The position numbers were made by a program, and so were the translations under genes. 64,000 nucleotides of DNA from Dipetalonema caudispina (Eukaryota > Nematoda > Chromadorea > Rhabditida > Onchocercidae), in NCBI GenBank assembly GCA_013365325.1, contig JABVXV010000043.1, positions 48,489 through 112,488 on the forward strand, in the 5' to 3' direction. Below are positions 1 to 13,183 of this stretch, piece after piece (within the stretch, counting starts at the first letter, position 1; each line of letters begins with the position of its first letter). A model generated the notes under the pieces. That model was not told the origin of the DNA. It was given only the letters and a program-made list of their open reading frames with translations, and made no database searches.

Positions 1-524
1 ATCCGATTTATATCTTAACATTTCATTAGGATAGATGTAGAATGGAACGAAGGGCATATTATTAATGACATTCCTCTCTTTGACCTATGAACTGGTTATT
101 AGATTATTACGTTAGAAAGGAACTGAAAAATGAAGGAACAAATTAAACGAATATGAATATATTTTTTATGATGATGGTTATCATTGAGCATTATCAATCA
201 GAACAATTAGGTTAAGCAAATTGATCATTGCTTTTCGTACAACTTATTTGTTCTTTTTTCCATTAAGACGGGAAAGGTTCTAATTTTATTTTCACCTTTC
301 CAAAAAGTCAAATTGAGTTCATCTTACAGATGGACAAATGATCAATTTAACTATTTACAGCATATTCCTTCCTACAAATTTTACGTAAATTTGCAGCTAT
401 ACTTTTACGTGTAACATATAGTACGTGACTGGTAAATAATCAATCATACATATGAATACTTACAATTCTTTTACTGTTCGCAGTGTGAAAAAAAAAATTT
501 GCATATAATAGTTTGTACTTATGC

Positions 525-525
<1 letters not shown>

Positions 526-557
<32 letters not shown>
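526..557. repeat. (ATT)n microsatellite
   Basis: About ten uninterrupted ATT units, read directly, in the presumed 5' flank of the Tudor gene. No function is implied. Confidence 0.95.
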
Positions 558-1360
558 CTTCTCCTACTGAAGAATATATCTTGCACGCATTGTTACATTT
601 AGTCATATTGAAGGTTGGTTAGTTGATTTCGGTATTCGGACGTTTAGTTGAGATGAAAAGAGTGGACAATGTGGCTAATTATGTTTAGAATGCGCAAATG
701 ACGTGTATCATTCTTCAGTGATTATTTATCTATCTCTGTTGCTAAGAAAATTAAATAGAATCTGTATAGCCCAATGAAAAGATAGAAATTTGAGGAAAGA
801 GGAGTAAGACTTTGTAAAGAGATATTTCTCAATATTTTCGCTTTTTGAAAGCATAAAAACAACTGGTTGCGATTAATTTTGATATCATTTCCCCGATCAT
901 TCTTTAGGAATGATGAATTTTTTTCATTTTCTCTGAGGAGAAATCTCCCCCCTAATAAGATATAAAATTCTCGCTATATGTTAATAACTGCTATCACAAA
1001 TGTATGAAATCCAGTTTAAGGGGAAAAAACGAATTAGATTAAGGGGAGGTTATTTCCGGAATAATATAGCTTCACGTCTACACTCTCTATTTCAACTCTC
1101 AATTTACATTGTTGTGGTGAACATTTAGGATAATTTACATCTTCGATTTAAATGTTGTACACACTGTAGAATCATCGACGAGTATTCCACATGACCGATC
1201 GAAGAGTGATTCTACAAAGCCAAACTGACCCCTGTTGATGGAACTTCATAACATGGGATTCTTGTCTTTTTTGCTCCTCCATCATTTTACTTTCAGTGCT
1301 GTTTGTTTTAATAGTTGCGGTCAAAGCATAGTTGTTGTTTGTATAAGAAACTGCTGAAAC

Positions 1361-1369
1361 CTATTGCAG
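1361..1369 (+). promoter_or_regulatory. Candidate SL trans-splice acceptor of the Tudor gene
   Basis: CTATTGCAG fits a nematode 3' splice site and lies 31 nt upstream of the chosen ATG, with no upstream coding exon that matches in phase. Nematode mRNAs commonly receive a spliced leader at such a site. Trans-splicing is inferred; a noncoding 5' exon is the alternative. Confidence 0.4.
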
Positions 1370-1400
1370 ATTCATTGGATTGCTAAACTGTAAAAGAAAG

Positions 1401-4400
1401 ATGTCGGAGGAGCTTATAAAAGTAGTAAATTTTGATGGTTTTATCAGCCATGTCAGTGATTCTGGTGAAGGTTCTGAAGTTATTATTTATGTGGCGCATG
1501 TTGTTAGCGACGATTCTAGAATGCGAGGAGGAAGCGAATTCGGAATAACACAGGATTTGTTTGGCTATGGAAATCATGTTAACAACAATAACAACAACAA
1601 TGATTATGGTATCAGTATTTTCAAAATTTACTTTTAGTGTCTTCTAGAAAATCCTTACTGTTCTTCAAAATTAAATAGAATGTCAAATTTGTCAAACTAT
1701 CACGTGTAGAGATAATCTTATCAATGCTTGGATGTCGCTGGGATTGATGAATAACGGGACAAACTATACCATTAAGTGGCTTAGCACTCTTCACGTAATA
1801 TTGATTTCCTCCGTGGTACTTTTTTATTATTTAATCACTAGTTTCCAGGTACTATATTCACAATTCGTGTTGGACAATGCGTAGAACGTGTTGCTGCAAA
1901 AGATATTTCGGAAAACGAAAGATTGACAAAGGTTAATTACACTGTTAAGTTTTATCGAATGAGTTGTGATAAAACATGGGACCTGAAGGCTTAATATCTT
2001 CTTTTTTTCTGAAAATGTTGATGTTTTGAGTGATTATTTCCATGAAAAGCTGTTCAAGGAAGGAGAATGTAAACAGTTTATATGGATTTTTAAATAACAA
2101 AAAGCGTTTCAGGTTGTTTGAGAATTTTAACTTGATGCAATAATCTTTCTTTTCTCATTGACTTCAGCATATATTCATGAAAATTGAAGAAGCGGTAATC
2201 GCATAGCATGTTATATTTATTCAAGGTTCGTTTAATTGATAAGGGAATCGACGTTGAAGTGGAACGAAATGCATTATTCCCATCGACTTCACAAGCTAAA
2301 ATTAACACCGACTGTATGTGTCCTATTTTGGTTGTTGATGCTGGTGAAGAGCAGAGGGAAGTCGCAGCACAAATTAGCGGACGTGAATGTCGTTGCATTA
2401 ATGGTTTGATTTCCTTTTTGTCAAAACTATCCAGTTAGATCCATTTCCTGGCTGTTAGATGTAAATGTTGAGTCTAATTCTGCAGGTAATTTGGTCGTGA
2501 TCCCGTCTGTGGGACTCTGCGTTAAAGGTCGGTTATTGATTTCTTATGGGAACGGTGGATACGCAGAATTAAAAGATATTAGTTTGATACCAGCAGAAGG
2601 ACAAGAATGTTCAAAGTTTGTAATGGAGGGTATGTTTGCTAATTAGTTCTCCGAAATATTCGCATGATCAACAGTCTTGCTTTTTGTGTTAATGAAGCAG
2701 CAATTAATTGACAGATATGCCACAGCCGAATATCAACATGTCACTACTGTCAGAACATGCAAGACCATTTCGTTACCGCTGCAGCTCGATTGCATGCCGC
2801 AGAAATGTTTTCGGTAACAGTGGTGGAAGATATGAACGAGAAGGTTGCCTTTGAAATCCTTAAAACATGAGTTGCAAACATAATAGAATTTTCATGGATT
2901 TAAGCACAAGCTTTTGACTGTACTCAGGGTGATTTATTTGAATAAAATGAAGGAGAAAAAGAGGAAGAATTTAACTATGATGACAATGGCATTTTATGTT
3001 TTCTCATCAAAGTTTTCAAATCATTCTATCAAATAATGTTGATTGAAATAAATCACCTGATTGTTATCATAGTTAATTTCTTTCTCTTTCACTGCTTAGT
3101 TCTTGTGCTTATACCGTTAACAGTGCTAGCAGTGATTACTGCAATAGGATAGAAAAAACAATAGTTTTAAGTGGAGAAAGCTCTAAGGTAATTGAAATTT
3201 CCGTAAGGACTATGCTAAAATTCTGTATTGTAGAGTACAGTGGCGTGATGGATGTATATGGAAGTGATGCGTACACTTTCACTGATAGCCGTTTTGCAAA
3301 TCAATGGAATAAAAATGTAAATAAGTTTAACTCTTTTTTTGCGGAATAGATTTTTTTGTCTTTTTCGTTTTAATGATTTGACCTTTTTCAGCAGTTTGGC
3401 AAGAATTCAGCAGTTATTGAGAACAGTGTACCCTTTAATCCATGCAACCATAATGAAAACTTCCTTGATGCTAAGTTTGATTGTGATCGCGGTGCGTCAT
3501 TTTTTAGAAACTCACTTTGTGTTTTCTTAGGTTTCCTACAATCTATAAAGATATCACTAATTGTTATGATACCTAATTATATTTTGTATTCAGAAGAGAT
3601 GGATGACACATATGCTGTGGTGTCGAGACCTGATGTATGTTCAGTAATTTCAGTTTTCTATTTTTTTAAATTTTTTCCTCAATTTACTTATTGAAAGTAA
3701 TTGAACAATGATCAGTCTAATTGGAATTATTATTATTCCGCTAAAATTGATACTTTTTTAAACAAAAAGATAATATCTCAACAAAACTCCACGGAAAGTC
3801 AAAAATTGAGAGTTAGAAGCTTAACACTATGAGAAATGTCTCTTTTTTTGCAGGTACCATACAAACAACATGCCTTTAAAGAATATGTACCGCATATTTA
3901 TCCCCGTACAATGCGAATTCGTTTTGATAAGATTGATTCGTCGCCAGTTGACACCTTTTGGGCTTTCGAACCAAACATTTTCACAACTGTCGAAAGAGTA
4001 AGTACAGTATAACTTTCTTAAAAACATTCGATACCAATGTTATCTTTTCGCAGAATCTTGTTTTTTGATTTTTTTTAGGTTCTTCATGAAGGACGACAGC
4101 GTTACACTGCTTGTCCACAATTTGACATGTCGTTGATTCACGAGTTGAACGGAATGGGTTGCTTAGTAAGAGCGAGTGTTGACAGTGGTTGTCGCTCCTT
4201 ATGTCGTGCTGAAATCATCAAATTCGCGAATAGCACGCACAGGTCCGTTTTTGGAATTTACTTCATTTAGTTAAATGCATGACGAAGGTACCACTTTGTA
4301 GATTCAACCGATGAATATAGAGATATTTCCGTATCTTTGGATTTTAATTTACCTCCTTGTAATTTCACAAGGCTCAAAAATATGGTTAGCGACGTTCCTC

Positions 4401-7400
4401 GCTATTGTTACTCTGATCTTTCAAGTAACATTTCCATTCACATTTTCATTTTGGCTGAATGGCAAAATTATTTTTTATAAATGAATTTCAGATTTTCCGT
4501 GTACTTGGTCGATTACGGTTTTTACAAATGGATCAAATGCAGTGATGTATTTGATATATCGGTAATTAACAAGGTTAATTACATTTCTTGTTGTTTGGAC
4601 AAAATTATGTGAGATTAATGTGTTGGAAATAGATAAAACATTGAAGCGTATAAAAATAAGTGGTTGTGATTCAGTGTAAATATTGTGTTCCTCTCAAAAT
4701 TCGATAAGTTAAGACTGTTATTTTTGTCTTAATAGTGAGGAAGCTTAATTAGACTTATTACCGTTTATATCAAATGTTCATAAAATCAAGCTGTTAGGCA
4801 ATGAGTTATCACAGGTAACCGTCTCCTTAACCTCATTCTTATAGTTGAGACAAGCAAAATCGACTGGTCACTTCGCCTTATAGGCTGATGAATTTCGCTT
4901 ATTGCTGCGCATCATCTCTAGCGAGCCTATAAATGATTGATTATATTAGAATGAAGTGAAAATGATATAATTGGTTTTCAGAAGGAGAGTTTAGCATAGA
5001 AAGCGGAGTTGGAGTAGTGATTTCATGAGCTAATGTACCGTCCCATTACATTAAGGATGCATTAATGATCAAAGATAATCTTGATGGTTATCTTCCGTCT
5101 TGATATAATGGTATAACAGACTGTTAAATTTCAGAGAGATAAAATCCTTTACTTACCGGTAGCTTTGCTTCATTGTCGACTTGAGACATGTGCAAATGGA
5201 ATTCGTTTGCAGGTAATTCAATCTTAAATCGGGCTTTCATCCTTCTGATAACTAATTGATACATATCTTATCAAAAGTATCGGTAGAAATAAGCTTTCAA
5301 TCCATTTGGATTATAATTTATTCAAATCTGTTATGCTATGAGTAACGATTATAATTATGTAGCAGTTGGAAAAAGGCGGCGAATATGAAATTACTATCAA
5401 ATCACGGGATTCAGAGGGCATTTTCAATGTGCATATTGATCGAATCGATAATAATGAAGGCGCATTGGCGAACATTCATGATTCGGTTGTGCCAGTTAAT
5501 CCTGACGGAAATAGTGCGTGTCTTTGGTTAACGAAACTAAGTTTGGGTGTAAAAGTATATTAAGGGCAGCCAAAGGAGTTTGAATTTTATCTGGATTTGA
5601 ATTTTTTGGAGCTAAACAGGCTAACAGTGTTGTTAAAAGCGATTTTATAGAATGCGCTTGCTATAAGATCATTTCTGTGATACGCAACAAACACATAGAC
5701 TGAGATATATCTATAAACAAAAAAACATAATAATGAATAAGGAACTAAGTAGAACTTCAATTATAGTTTGAAATTTTAACGTAACATCTGCGTTTTGTCT
5801 TTGTTTATCAACCATCTCGAATATAGGATTGGAGGCAACAAATAATCCTAACAGTTTTTCTAATGTAGAAAAATGTAGAAAAGGATGCGTTCAACTTTGA
5901 TATACTCTTCATTTGATTATATTCATGGTCTTCTAATTTCGCAGTAACTTTTCAAGATAATTTGTTTGCTCCATGGTGTTCCTGTTCATCATTGCAATAT
6001 ACTAACGATGCAATTGTGAAAGCTTTCCAAAGAAGTATGGGCATTGGTGAAGCAGCACGTGGAAGTTCTCTGATCAGCACAATGATTGCAAACACTATGC
6101 GATTCAATAGCTGGTTTGTTGACTTTCTTTAAGATTTGATTTTCATATTTTATTGCGGTGTGAAAGTAAGCTAGACAGTGCAACCTGGAAGCAAAATAAG
6201 TTTGATTCCGACAAATATGAATAAGCTGTGGAAACCATTCTATCTTTGTTCTGCTATGTAACATTTAACCATCAGTTTTGAGCAAAATAATGCACAAATC
6301 AAGTTCACTGAGTATTTCACTTTTTTAAAATTTATTGACTTTGAGAAATAAAGAATAAATTTTAAAGAAACGGAAAAAAGTCAAAAGTAGGTGAATGTAG
6401 AATATGATAAAGGAATTTCTTAATCTTTTTTTGCTCAAGGCCAGGCATCTATGGATTTGGTGTCCCATATCCTATGATTATGCCTGTAATGATGCCGACG
6501 ATGCCTAATTTTGGTGATATAACCAACAGAGTCCAAGGAAATCGAATGTGTCCACAGTTTGGGCGAGGTAACGACACCGGGAATGAAAATCCGTTCTCAA
6601 TGAATACAAATATGCACAGCTCAAACAGGTAACGATTTCTGCATTCTTTGAGATAATCGGAGATATGGTAGTTCTTGTTTGTTATTATATTTTACAGTAA
6701 GAACATTCTTGTCGTATGCAGTAGCTTTATCATGTAATGTTATGTTTACTATTATTAATTTTCCGGCAGTAAAGAATAAAGTTTTTGAGGTGTTGGAAAT
6801 TTTGTACTTCAATGGATTATAAAATGAAGTGAAGAAGATTAAGGATATCATATAAGTTTTTGAGAAGAAGCAATGATCGTTCCTTGAGCCATGAGGAAGG
6901 CAGATATCGTACAATTGGACGCAGCAGAGAACTCAATTATAACGACAATTCTGACGAATGCAATGATTTGCAAGCTCGAAATGTTTTTGGTCAAACTTTT
7001 AACCGAAATAATAGTTGTTGCGGTAGGCGAGGACAAAGAAATGGTACAAATAGAAGTCGTCGACCTGGAAAACATAATCTTCACAACGTCACCGATTCAG
7101 ATGAAGGTTCATGTTCTTTGTTAAAAAAATTTCCTTCAATATTTTTACTTTCCTAACTTTAGAATATAAAATCAAAAAACAATGTAATGCTCTGATTGTT
7201 AATATAAGCCACCGTATTAGCATTTCGGATAAACACTGAGTTAAATAAAGGACAAAATCACCAGCAGGCTGATTAAAGGTTAGACTTCTATTGTCATCAA
7301 GTTGGCTGTGTCGAGCAGTAACGCATGTCACTTTTTAGCAGTCTTGTTGCACTTGATCGTCCGTCCTGGTGATTATATTGGATTAGATAAGATGTTAGCT

Positions 7401-8156
7401 ATAATTCTATGTTATGTCTTTTGAATCTGCAATATATTTTCAGCTCACGAAAACTTTTCTTTCGGCGGTCCTGAATTTGCTAGCTTCAGTAAAGTATGTT
7501 TCTTTAGTACGTTATTCATATACCGTATTGCTGTTTCTGTAAGACTTTTATATGATATATTTAAATTTTTTCTCGATTATTGTCTATTTAGCTGCAATAC
7601 ATTCATCTCATTATTTTCCATCACAATACTTGTTTACAGGGAAATAAGAGAGGAGAACCAATCGCTTGTGCAGGGAGCAGCGAATGGGATGTATGTCGAA
7701 ATTTTGTAGTTTTTGCTATTTTGCAAACTAATTTGCGATTTTTAATTACTGTTATGGAAGAGCTTTGCTTATTCCTACACCTTACTTTATTTTTTGTCAT
7801 TTTCTGTTGTTTCCTGCAAAGCAACTGCAAAGATTCATCAACGGTGTCTACTGTCGTTTAATGGAAAGTGATGTAGTTTGCCGTTCCAAGCCATACTTTA
7901 TATTTCATTGCGTTATGACACAAAGCCTAGTGCAATCCTTTGTAATCACATAACAGATGGAAATGCAACGAAGGAGCCAAAATTAAGTTAAAGTAACGGA
8001 ATTTGAATGAATGATTTAGGCAAGTTATTGTGAAATTGTTTAATCAGATGCATATTCTATTATGCTATGTTTCAGCTGCCACCGCCGCGAAATCAGCATG
8101 CAAATCGACTCACAGGCTTTGACAAGAATACATCACCGGAAATGAATCTAAATTGA
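1401..8156 (+). CDS. Multi-Tudor-domain protein, possible germ-granule factor
   Basis: Model: join(1401..1608, 1849..1931, 2226..2403, 2486..2629, 2726..2813, 3100..3316, 3395..3491, 3594..3634, 3854..3997, 4079..4242, 4492..4561, 5135..5212, 5366..5513, 5945..6113, 6440..6628, 6865..7106, 7444..7493, 7640..7690, 8076..8156). That is 2442 nt and 813 aa, with every junction phase-consistent. At least four Tudor-like cores are visible: VRLIDKGIDVEVERNALF (exon 3), ISYGNGGYAELKDISLIP (exon 4), FCIVEYSGVMDVYGSDAY (exon 6) and VYLVDYGFYKWIKCSDVF (exon 12). The cores alternate with Cys-containing stretches that could be the SN-like half of extended Tudor units. An Asn run ends exon 1. The C-terminal third is low in complexity: Met/Pro/Phe-rich near 6450-6520, then Arg/Ser/Asn/Gly-rich. 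Tudor domains bind methylated Arg or Lys and often scaffold small-RNA granules; that role here is inference. I could not assign a C. elegans orthologue. Exons 5 and 6 are the least certain. Confidence 0.8.
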
Positions 8157-8522
8157 ATCTTTGAGATACTTCCCTCTGCTTATCACTCAACAACGTCGTA
8201 CTGGTTTGAATATGTTCATGGCTTATTTCTTAATTCTTGCTGATCATCACTGCTTATGTTTGCTTCTAACTTCTTTTTCTTTTCCGTTTAGTTTATCAAC
8301 TTATTTACTATAATTTTTAATTTTTAGCGGAAGGAGATCTATTTTCCTATTATATTGTAATTTTAAAATATTTCTTAAATAACTTTAAAATATTTCTTCT
8401 GGAATTTTCATGATTAAGCTAGAAGTATAATTTTTCTTCTTTCAAGCAAATAAGTCATGAATACTGGATATGGAAATTTGTTTGCATAGCGTAATGAATG
8501 AAATTCGCTTGAAAATGAATTG

Positions 8523-8528
8523 AATAAA
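8523..8528 (+). terminator. Candidate poly(A) signal of the Tudor gene
   Basis: A canonical AATAAA hexamer about 370 nt after the stop codon. In AT-rich DNA such hexamers are frequent, so this is only the nearest plausible one that I saw. Confidence 0.3.
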
Positions 8529-9600
8529 TTAACATTCAAGTTAGTCATGACATTCTCCAACAGAAATGAAGTTTTGATAAGATTTAATTGAACTTTGGTT
8601 GACCAAAAGAAGTGCTGCGTGGAGAGATTGGAGTTTTTTTTTTTTTTTTGTTTTGGTTTCCAATTCTCTTTATTAGTAGATAAATGTTTATGATTCTAAC
8701 TTCTCAAAAGTAATAACTGAGGTGCAGTAGATTTTTGTCGGAGTTGAATTTCTTAGAATAATTTTTTTTTTTTTTGAAGTGGTTATCGTTTTAAACGGTT
8801 TTATGTTCCGAGTTCTTGTTGTTATTGTAACACTTATAAAATTTCATTACAATTTTTTTTAAGCTCCATTTTTCTGAAATTTTCTAACGTTATGAAGTTA
8901 CTTACAGTAATGTTAGTGCAAATGCTCTCAGCTATTACCTCACATTGTTTATTAAACATCTGGATTTGTTACGATTGGTTTCTGGTTTCACACAGTGCAA
9001 ATTCTTCTGTTGTCTGTTTAGAATTTCAATTCAGTTCAGAAATTATTTTTACAGCCACATTTCAATGATATACATATTTAACTTGGAACATGTAAATCGT
9101 TAATTTGAACCACATCTTTTAAAAAAATCTCTTTCTATTGAGTGATTCTCTGTACAACTCTTTGATTTCCTTCTTTACTTATTTGGTGCGGAATTTTAGT
9201 TGTTTGAAAGTCATTTTTTAACTGAACTTATTGATGATAAAAGATTTGCCACACTCTAACTATCTAGAAACCGTTGCTGTGAAAAGGAAATATTCCTCTC
9301 TTAAACAAGGTGGTTTCTGAAAAGAAGAAAGTGACGAATCAGTTAACACTGCAAGATTTCTAGTTATACTTAAATCTTAGAAGTCGTCAAGACAAGAACT
9401 CAAAGATTGAAAATTCAGAAATTTGAAGTTAACTTTGAAAAATAAGAGCTATGATAGATGATTCAGTTACTAACCATTTAACTCAGGTGAAGAACTAGTC
9501 TGCTGATTAGTTGATTGATGAATTAAGCCTTTCTAATGTTAGTTTTCAATTTGTCCCAATCAACAATTATCAAAAATTCAAAAGTAGACCGAATTATTCG

Positions 9601-9606
9601 TTTATT
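9601..9606 (-). terminator. Candidate poly(A) signal of the PDZ gene
   Basis: TTTATT on the plus strand reads AATAAA on the minus strand, about 170 nt past the PDZ gene stop codon. The spacing is plausible for a nematode 3' UTR. Confidence 0.35.
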
Positions 9607-9776
9607 CGAGATAAAAGATACAGGCAGAATATTGTTGAATGAATGATAAGAATGGTATAAGTGGATGTTTTAAGAATGTATCAAAAATTCCCGTTATCTA
9701 TAGATTCAGCTATGTAGCACAAAAATGTTATATGCATAATAGTTGCTACTGACAATTATTGATTGATAGATCACAT

Positions 9777-11507
9777 TTATCGTTTAACATGACGAAGCGT
9801 TTTACCTTCATTATCACTTGCAATAATAAATTCCGATGCTTTGCTTTCATTAATTGTAATCGGTTTGCCAGGTGCAGTCGATTTTCGCATACAACTTTTT
9901 TTTGGCTGCAATTATAATTGATATTTTAATTTAATTAATTAAAAGATTATAAACTTTGCTTAATATACACATTTCTTATCAATTTAATACATACAATATT
10001 GTTTCTACAAAATTTTGAGAAAACTTATAAAACAAATTTGTTCTTTTTTAACATTTACTTCAAGATTTCGAAGCGCACTATTAATGAAGTGTCAAGTGCG
10101 GATTTGTATTATTGATCAGGTAAGCAAACATATTTTACTAAGATTCAAGTCGAAGAGTGTTTCAAATTATTGCTGGATTTTATAGATTCCGTGGTAAGTG
10201 CGGAGAATGTCATTTTCAGGTAAATGAGTAAAAATAAATGAATTATTGCGAAACATTTGTGGGTAAATTGGTTGTAATAAAGAATAAAGGGAGTTACTAC
10301 CGGCTGAGTCTTTTTCAATTTTTGTCTTTCTCGGGCAGCTATTTCACGTACGTCACTATTCATTGCAACAGATGGAGCTTGTGCTGCAGATGCTGCAAGT
10401 GCACTCTGAACCCAATGTCGTGCTTCCATAGTTTCCGGACGCTCAACAACCATAGTAACGAAACGTTGTGCTTGAAGACTTTTGAGGAGAAGCTCACGGC
10501 ATACATCTTTATCAGTTACTGGTCGTCCATCGATGTCGATGATATGATCACCGATTAGCAATTGCTGGGCAGCAAGCGAATTCTGATCGGCACGTGATAC
10601 TAACACACGATTCTGATAGTGCTTTATACCAAGACCAAGTTTCGGACCACCAGGTTTCCAATCAATTCGAGCAACCTAAAAAAAAAGCCTATAACAGATC
10701 CAGAAGTATTAACTTTCGTTCATTCTAATAATATGATAATATATAATGCAACAAATGGAAAATTCCTGTTGTAAAGTTATATTTCAACAGTATATTCGTG
10801 AATATCAACGATCAGATTGCGAAGATCAAGTTTAAACAAAAGCTTGTAAGCCTTAATAATTGAAATATTTATTGATCATACAGTATTAATCTTTTTTCAA
10901 GAAAATATTTGAATTTATATCCTTTTGAGATTGAAAAATCTCTAATATTAAATCGAATTTATTATTAATCATTAAGAAAATAATTCAAATAATTTTGCCA
11001 TTCAGCAGAAGTAAAGATGAAGAAAAGAAAAATTAAACGATACAAAATAAGTATATCCATCACGGCGTATGATAAATCTAGCTCGTTCCGGTGGTATATG
11101 AACTTTAGCCTCTAATTCAGCTGCTCTGTTTGCATCACGTACTAAATTAATTGAAGCAACCGGTGGAGCAAAACGAAGTAACTGATAGAAGTGATCCGCA
11201 TCACGTACAATTGTATCGTTTACCTTAAGAATTTGATCGCCCACCTGTAATTCATTTAGGAATAATAGGATTCCTAAATTGGTTGTATCCATATTAGTGC
11301 ATAAATTTTTTGGAAAACGTATAATTTTTACAGGTAATTTCAATCATTGAATTATACAATTATTTTAAAATTGAAGAATAAAACCTTAAGCTTTCCATCA
11401 GCCAGAGTACCCTGTTGTACTTTAACAATTATAAGTTTATCATTGGGTACAGCACCCAATGGTTCACCATCTTCCATTGGTATCACAACAACTAATTCTT
11501 TTGACAT
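9777..11507 (-). CDS. Tandem PDZ-domain protein (275 aa)
   Basis: Model: complement(join(9777..9905, 10301..10675, 11044..11244, 11385..11507)), 828 nt. All introns are phase 0 with clean GT/AG ends. The start ATG at 11507 follows an in-frame upstream stop. PDZ 1 (about residues 12-80) carries [14 protein letters not shown] in place of the carboxylate-binding loop, then [12 protein letters not shown] 2 (about 118-190) carries a clear LGLGIKH loop, then [12 protein letters not shown]. The middle is Ala-rich. The Lys/Arg-rich C-terminus ends TLRHVKR. PDZ domains bind C-terminal peptides of partner proteins. No membrane segment or catalytic domain is visible. The partner is unknown. It shares the strand of the titin-like gene, whose stop lies 1.7 kb upstream, so an operon is unlikely. 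Confidence 0.85.
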
Positions 11508-13183
11508 GATGCTAATACCAGATTACCAGTTTGTGCAGTATAACTGCTTTTCACGAGTACAACTGAACCAAATGATTTCACAACTAATCTCTTCGCTTAT
11601 AATTTATTATTTAAAATTTGCATAAAAGACGTGACTTAAAAATTTATGTTTAAATAAATGTCTATCGGAAATACTTCAAATTGTAAATATGCAGTTGGAA
11701 TTTTCCAGCATAATCAATAAACTTGTATCCTTTCGCCAAATACAAGTTTAACCACTGGTTTAGAGAATCATCTGAATTATATTTTCCAGAATTTATCTTT
11801 TCAGCTGAAGCAGATCTATTTTTCTGTCTATTCTAATTCATAAAATTAGAAAAAAAAACATCGAACCAAATTTTGCTTTTTTTTTCACTAAAACAAACTG
11901 TTACATTGATTTAAATCGTTGTTGAAAAAATTTGCATAAATTTGGGACCGTAGATATTGGAAATGTTGTTAACACAAAATTTTTTTAAACATGCAAATTT
12001 ATTGGTAGAGAAAAAGAATGGAAAGGCAACAAAGTAAGAATGAATTAAATTAAAAGCAGCTAAATGAAACAAAAAAAAAAAAAAAAAACTCTTAATACAA
12101 GTTAATCATTCATGTAGAATTTATTACTACAAGAAAAGAAAAAAGAATAAATTCTCAGAAAATTGACATTTTACAAGTACAAATATTTGAGGGCCAAAAA
12201 ATATTTGCACCAAAAAATATCAAAATTTTCAAGAAATAAGAAACATCAGATTTTAAGGATGATTAAATCAACAAGACAGAACCTGATTTACAAAATTAGA
12301 TGTCATAAAAAACCGGTAACAGATTTCTCAAAAGAAATTATATAACAAATAGTAATTAATAAGCTATAAGCTATAAAAACGAACAGGCCTTAAAAATGAT
12401 ATTTTATTTCACACAATTACATTATATTAAAATCATTCATCCTTATTCATACTAAAATTGATGACCAATAATCTATGCATTAATTAAAACATTATTTATG
12501 TATAATCATTGTCCAGTACAGCATCATTGTCCGTAAAATGATCACAAACAATTATCACCAATTTAATGATAAGAGATACTCATGGAATATATAACTGTGG
12601 TAAAATAATGAATCAATTATCAATATGTTTTTGATAGAATTTTGTTGATTTTCAATGTATCATTGAAATCGTGCTATTCAAATAGTTGTAAAATTATTGA
12701 ATTATTAACAACAAAAGCGAAATTGAAATTGTTCATTCTAAGAGTATCCGATATATAGATAATAGTTGCCGCGGACAATACATCAATCATCTATCTATCT
12801 ATGGGCGCGCACTTCTTCTTAAATATTATCCGATATAAGAGAAGCAAAAAGTTATACAATAATCGATCGTGCATGAAATATAAATATACACCCGATCGAT
12901 GGAAGCGCAATCACCCGTTATTAATTTAAAAGATGAAGAATATACACATTGATTGATTATGTATTAATATCATACAAACTGATTATAAAATGTACATGTA
13001 TGTATATGTGTATGCATTTCTCTTCTTCAAGTAATATTATCCTGTTTCTTCAGTGTACATCATTTCGATTGTTTAATATTTAATTAGTTGTAACTCTCCG
13101 GATAGTTAATGAGATCATGGAGTGATTAAAAAAATAAACAGAAGCTGTTTTTCTTGTAAACAAAATGATCAATTGTGATCATT
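11508..13183. other. Intergenic region between ttn-1 stop and PDZ gene
   Basis: Very AT-rich, with no supported exon. It includes an A-run near 12070-12088. It should hold the ttn-1 3' UTR and the PDZ gene promoter. A minus-strand AATAAA (TTTATT at 12403-12408) lies about 780 nt past the ttn-1 stop and is a tentative poly(A) signal. Confidence 0.5.

Larger units (their letters stand above)
1..1400. other. Gene-free upstream region of the Tudor gene
   Basis: AT-rich sequence with no convincing coding exon on either strand. It should hold the promoter of the Tudor gene that starts at 1401. The only clear structure is an ATT trinucleotide microsatellite near 526-557. A candidate trans-splice acceptor (CTATTGCAG) ends at 1369, 31 bases before the start codon. 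Confidence 0.6.
8157..9776. other. Convergent intergenic region
   Basis: Separates the 3' ends of the Tudor gene (plus) and the PDZ gene (minus). I see no coding exon. Poly-T runs lie near 8636-8649 and 8762-8775. It should contain both 3' UTRs, with an AATAAA for the plus gene and its reverse complement for the minus gene. Confidence 0.6.

Noticed and set aside
2715..2843. Alternative exon for the Tudor gene starting at the first AG (2714), encoding DMPQPNINMSLLSEHARP or ICHSRISTCHYCQNMQ
   Set aside because: Both frames are open, but neither can join the following exon at 3100 in phase. Using the AG at 2725 and the donor GTAACA at 2814 keeps phase on both sides and gives a continuous Tudor-like sequence.
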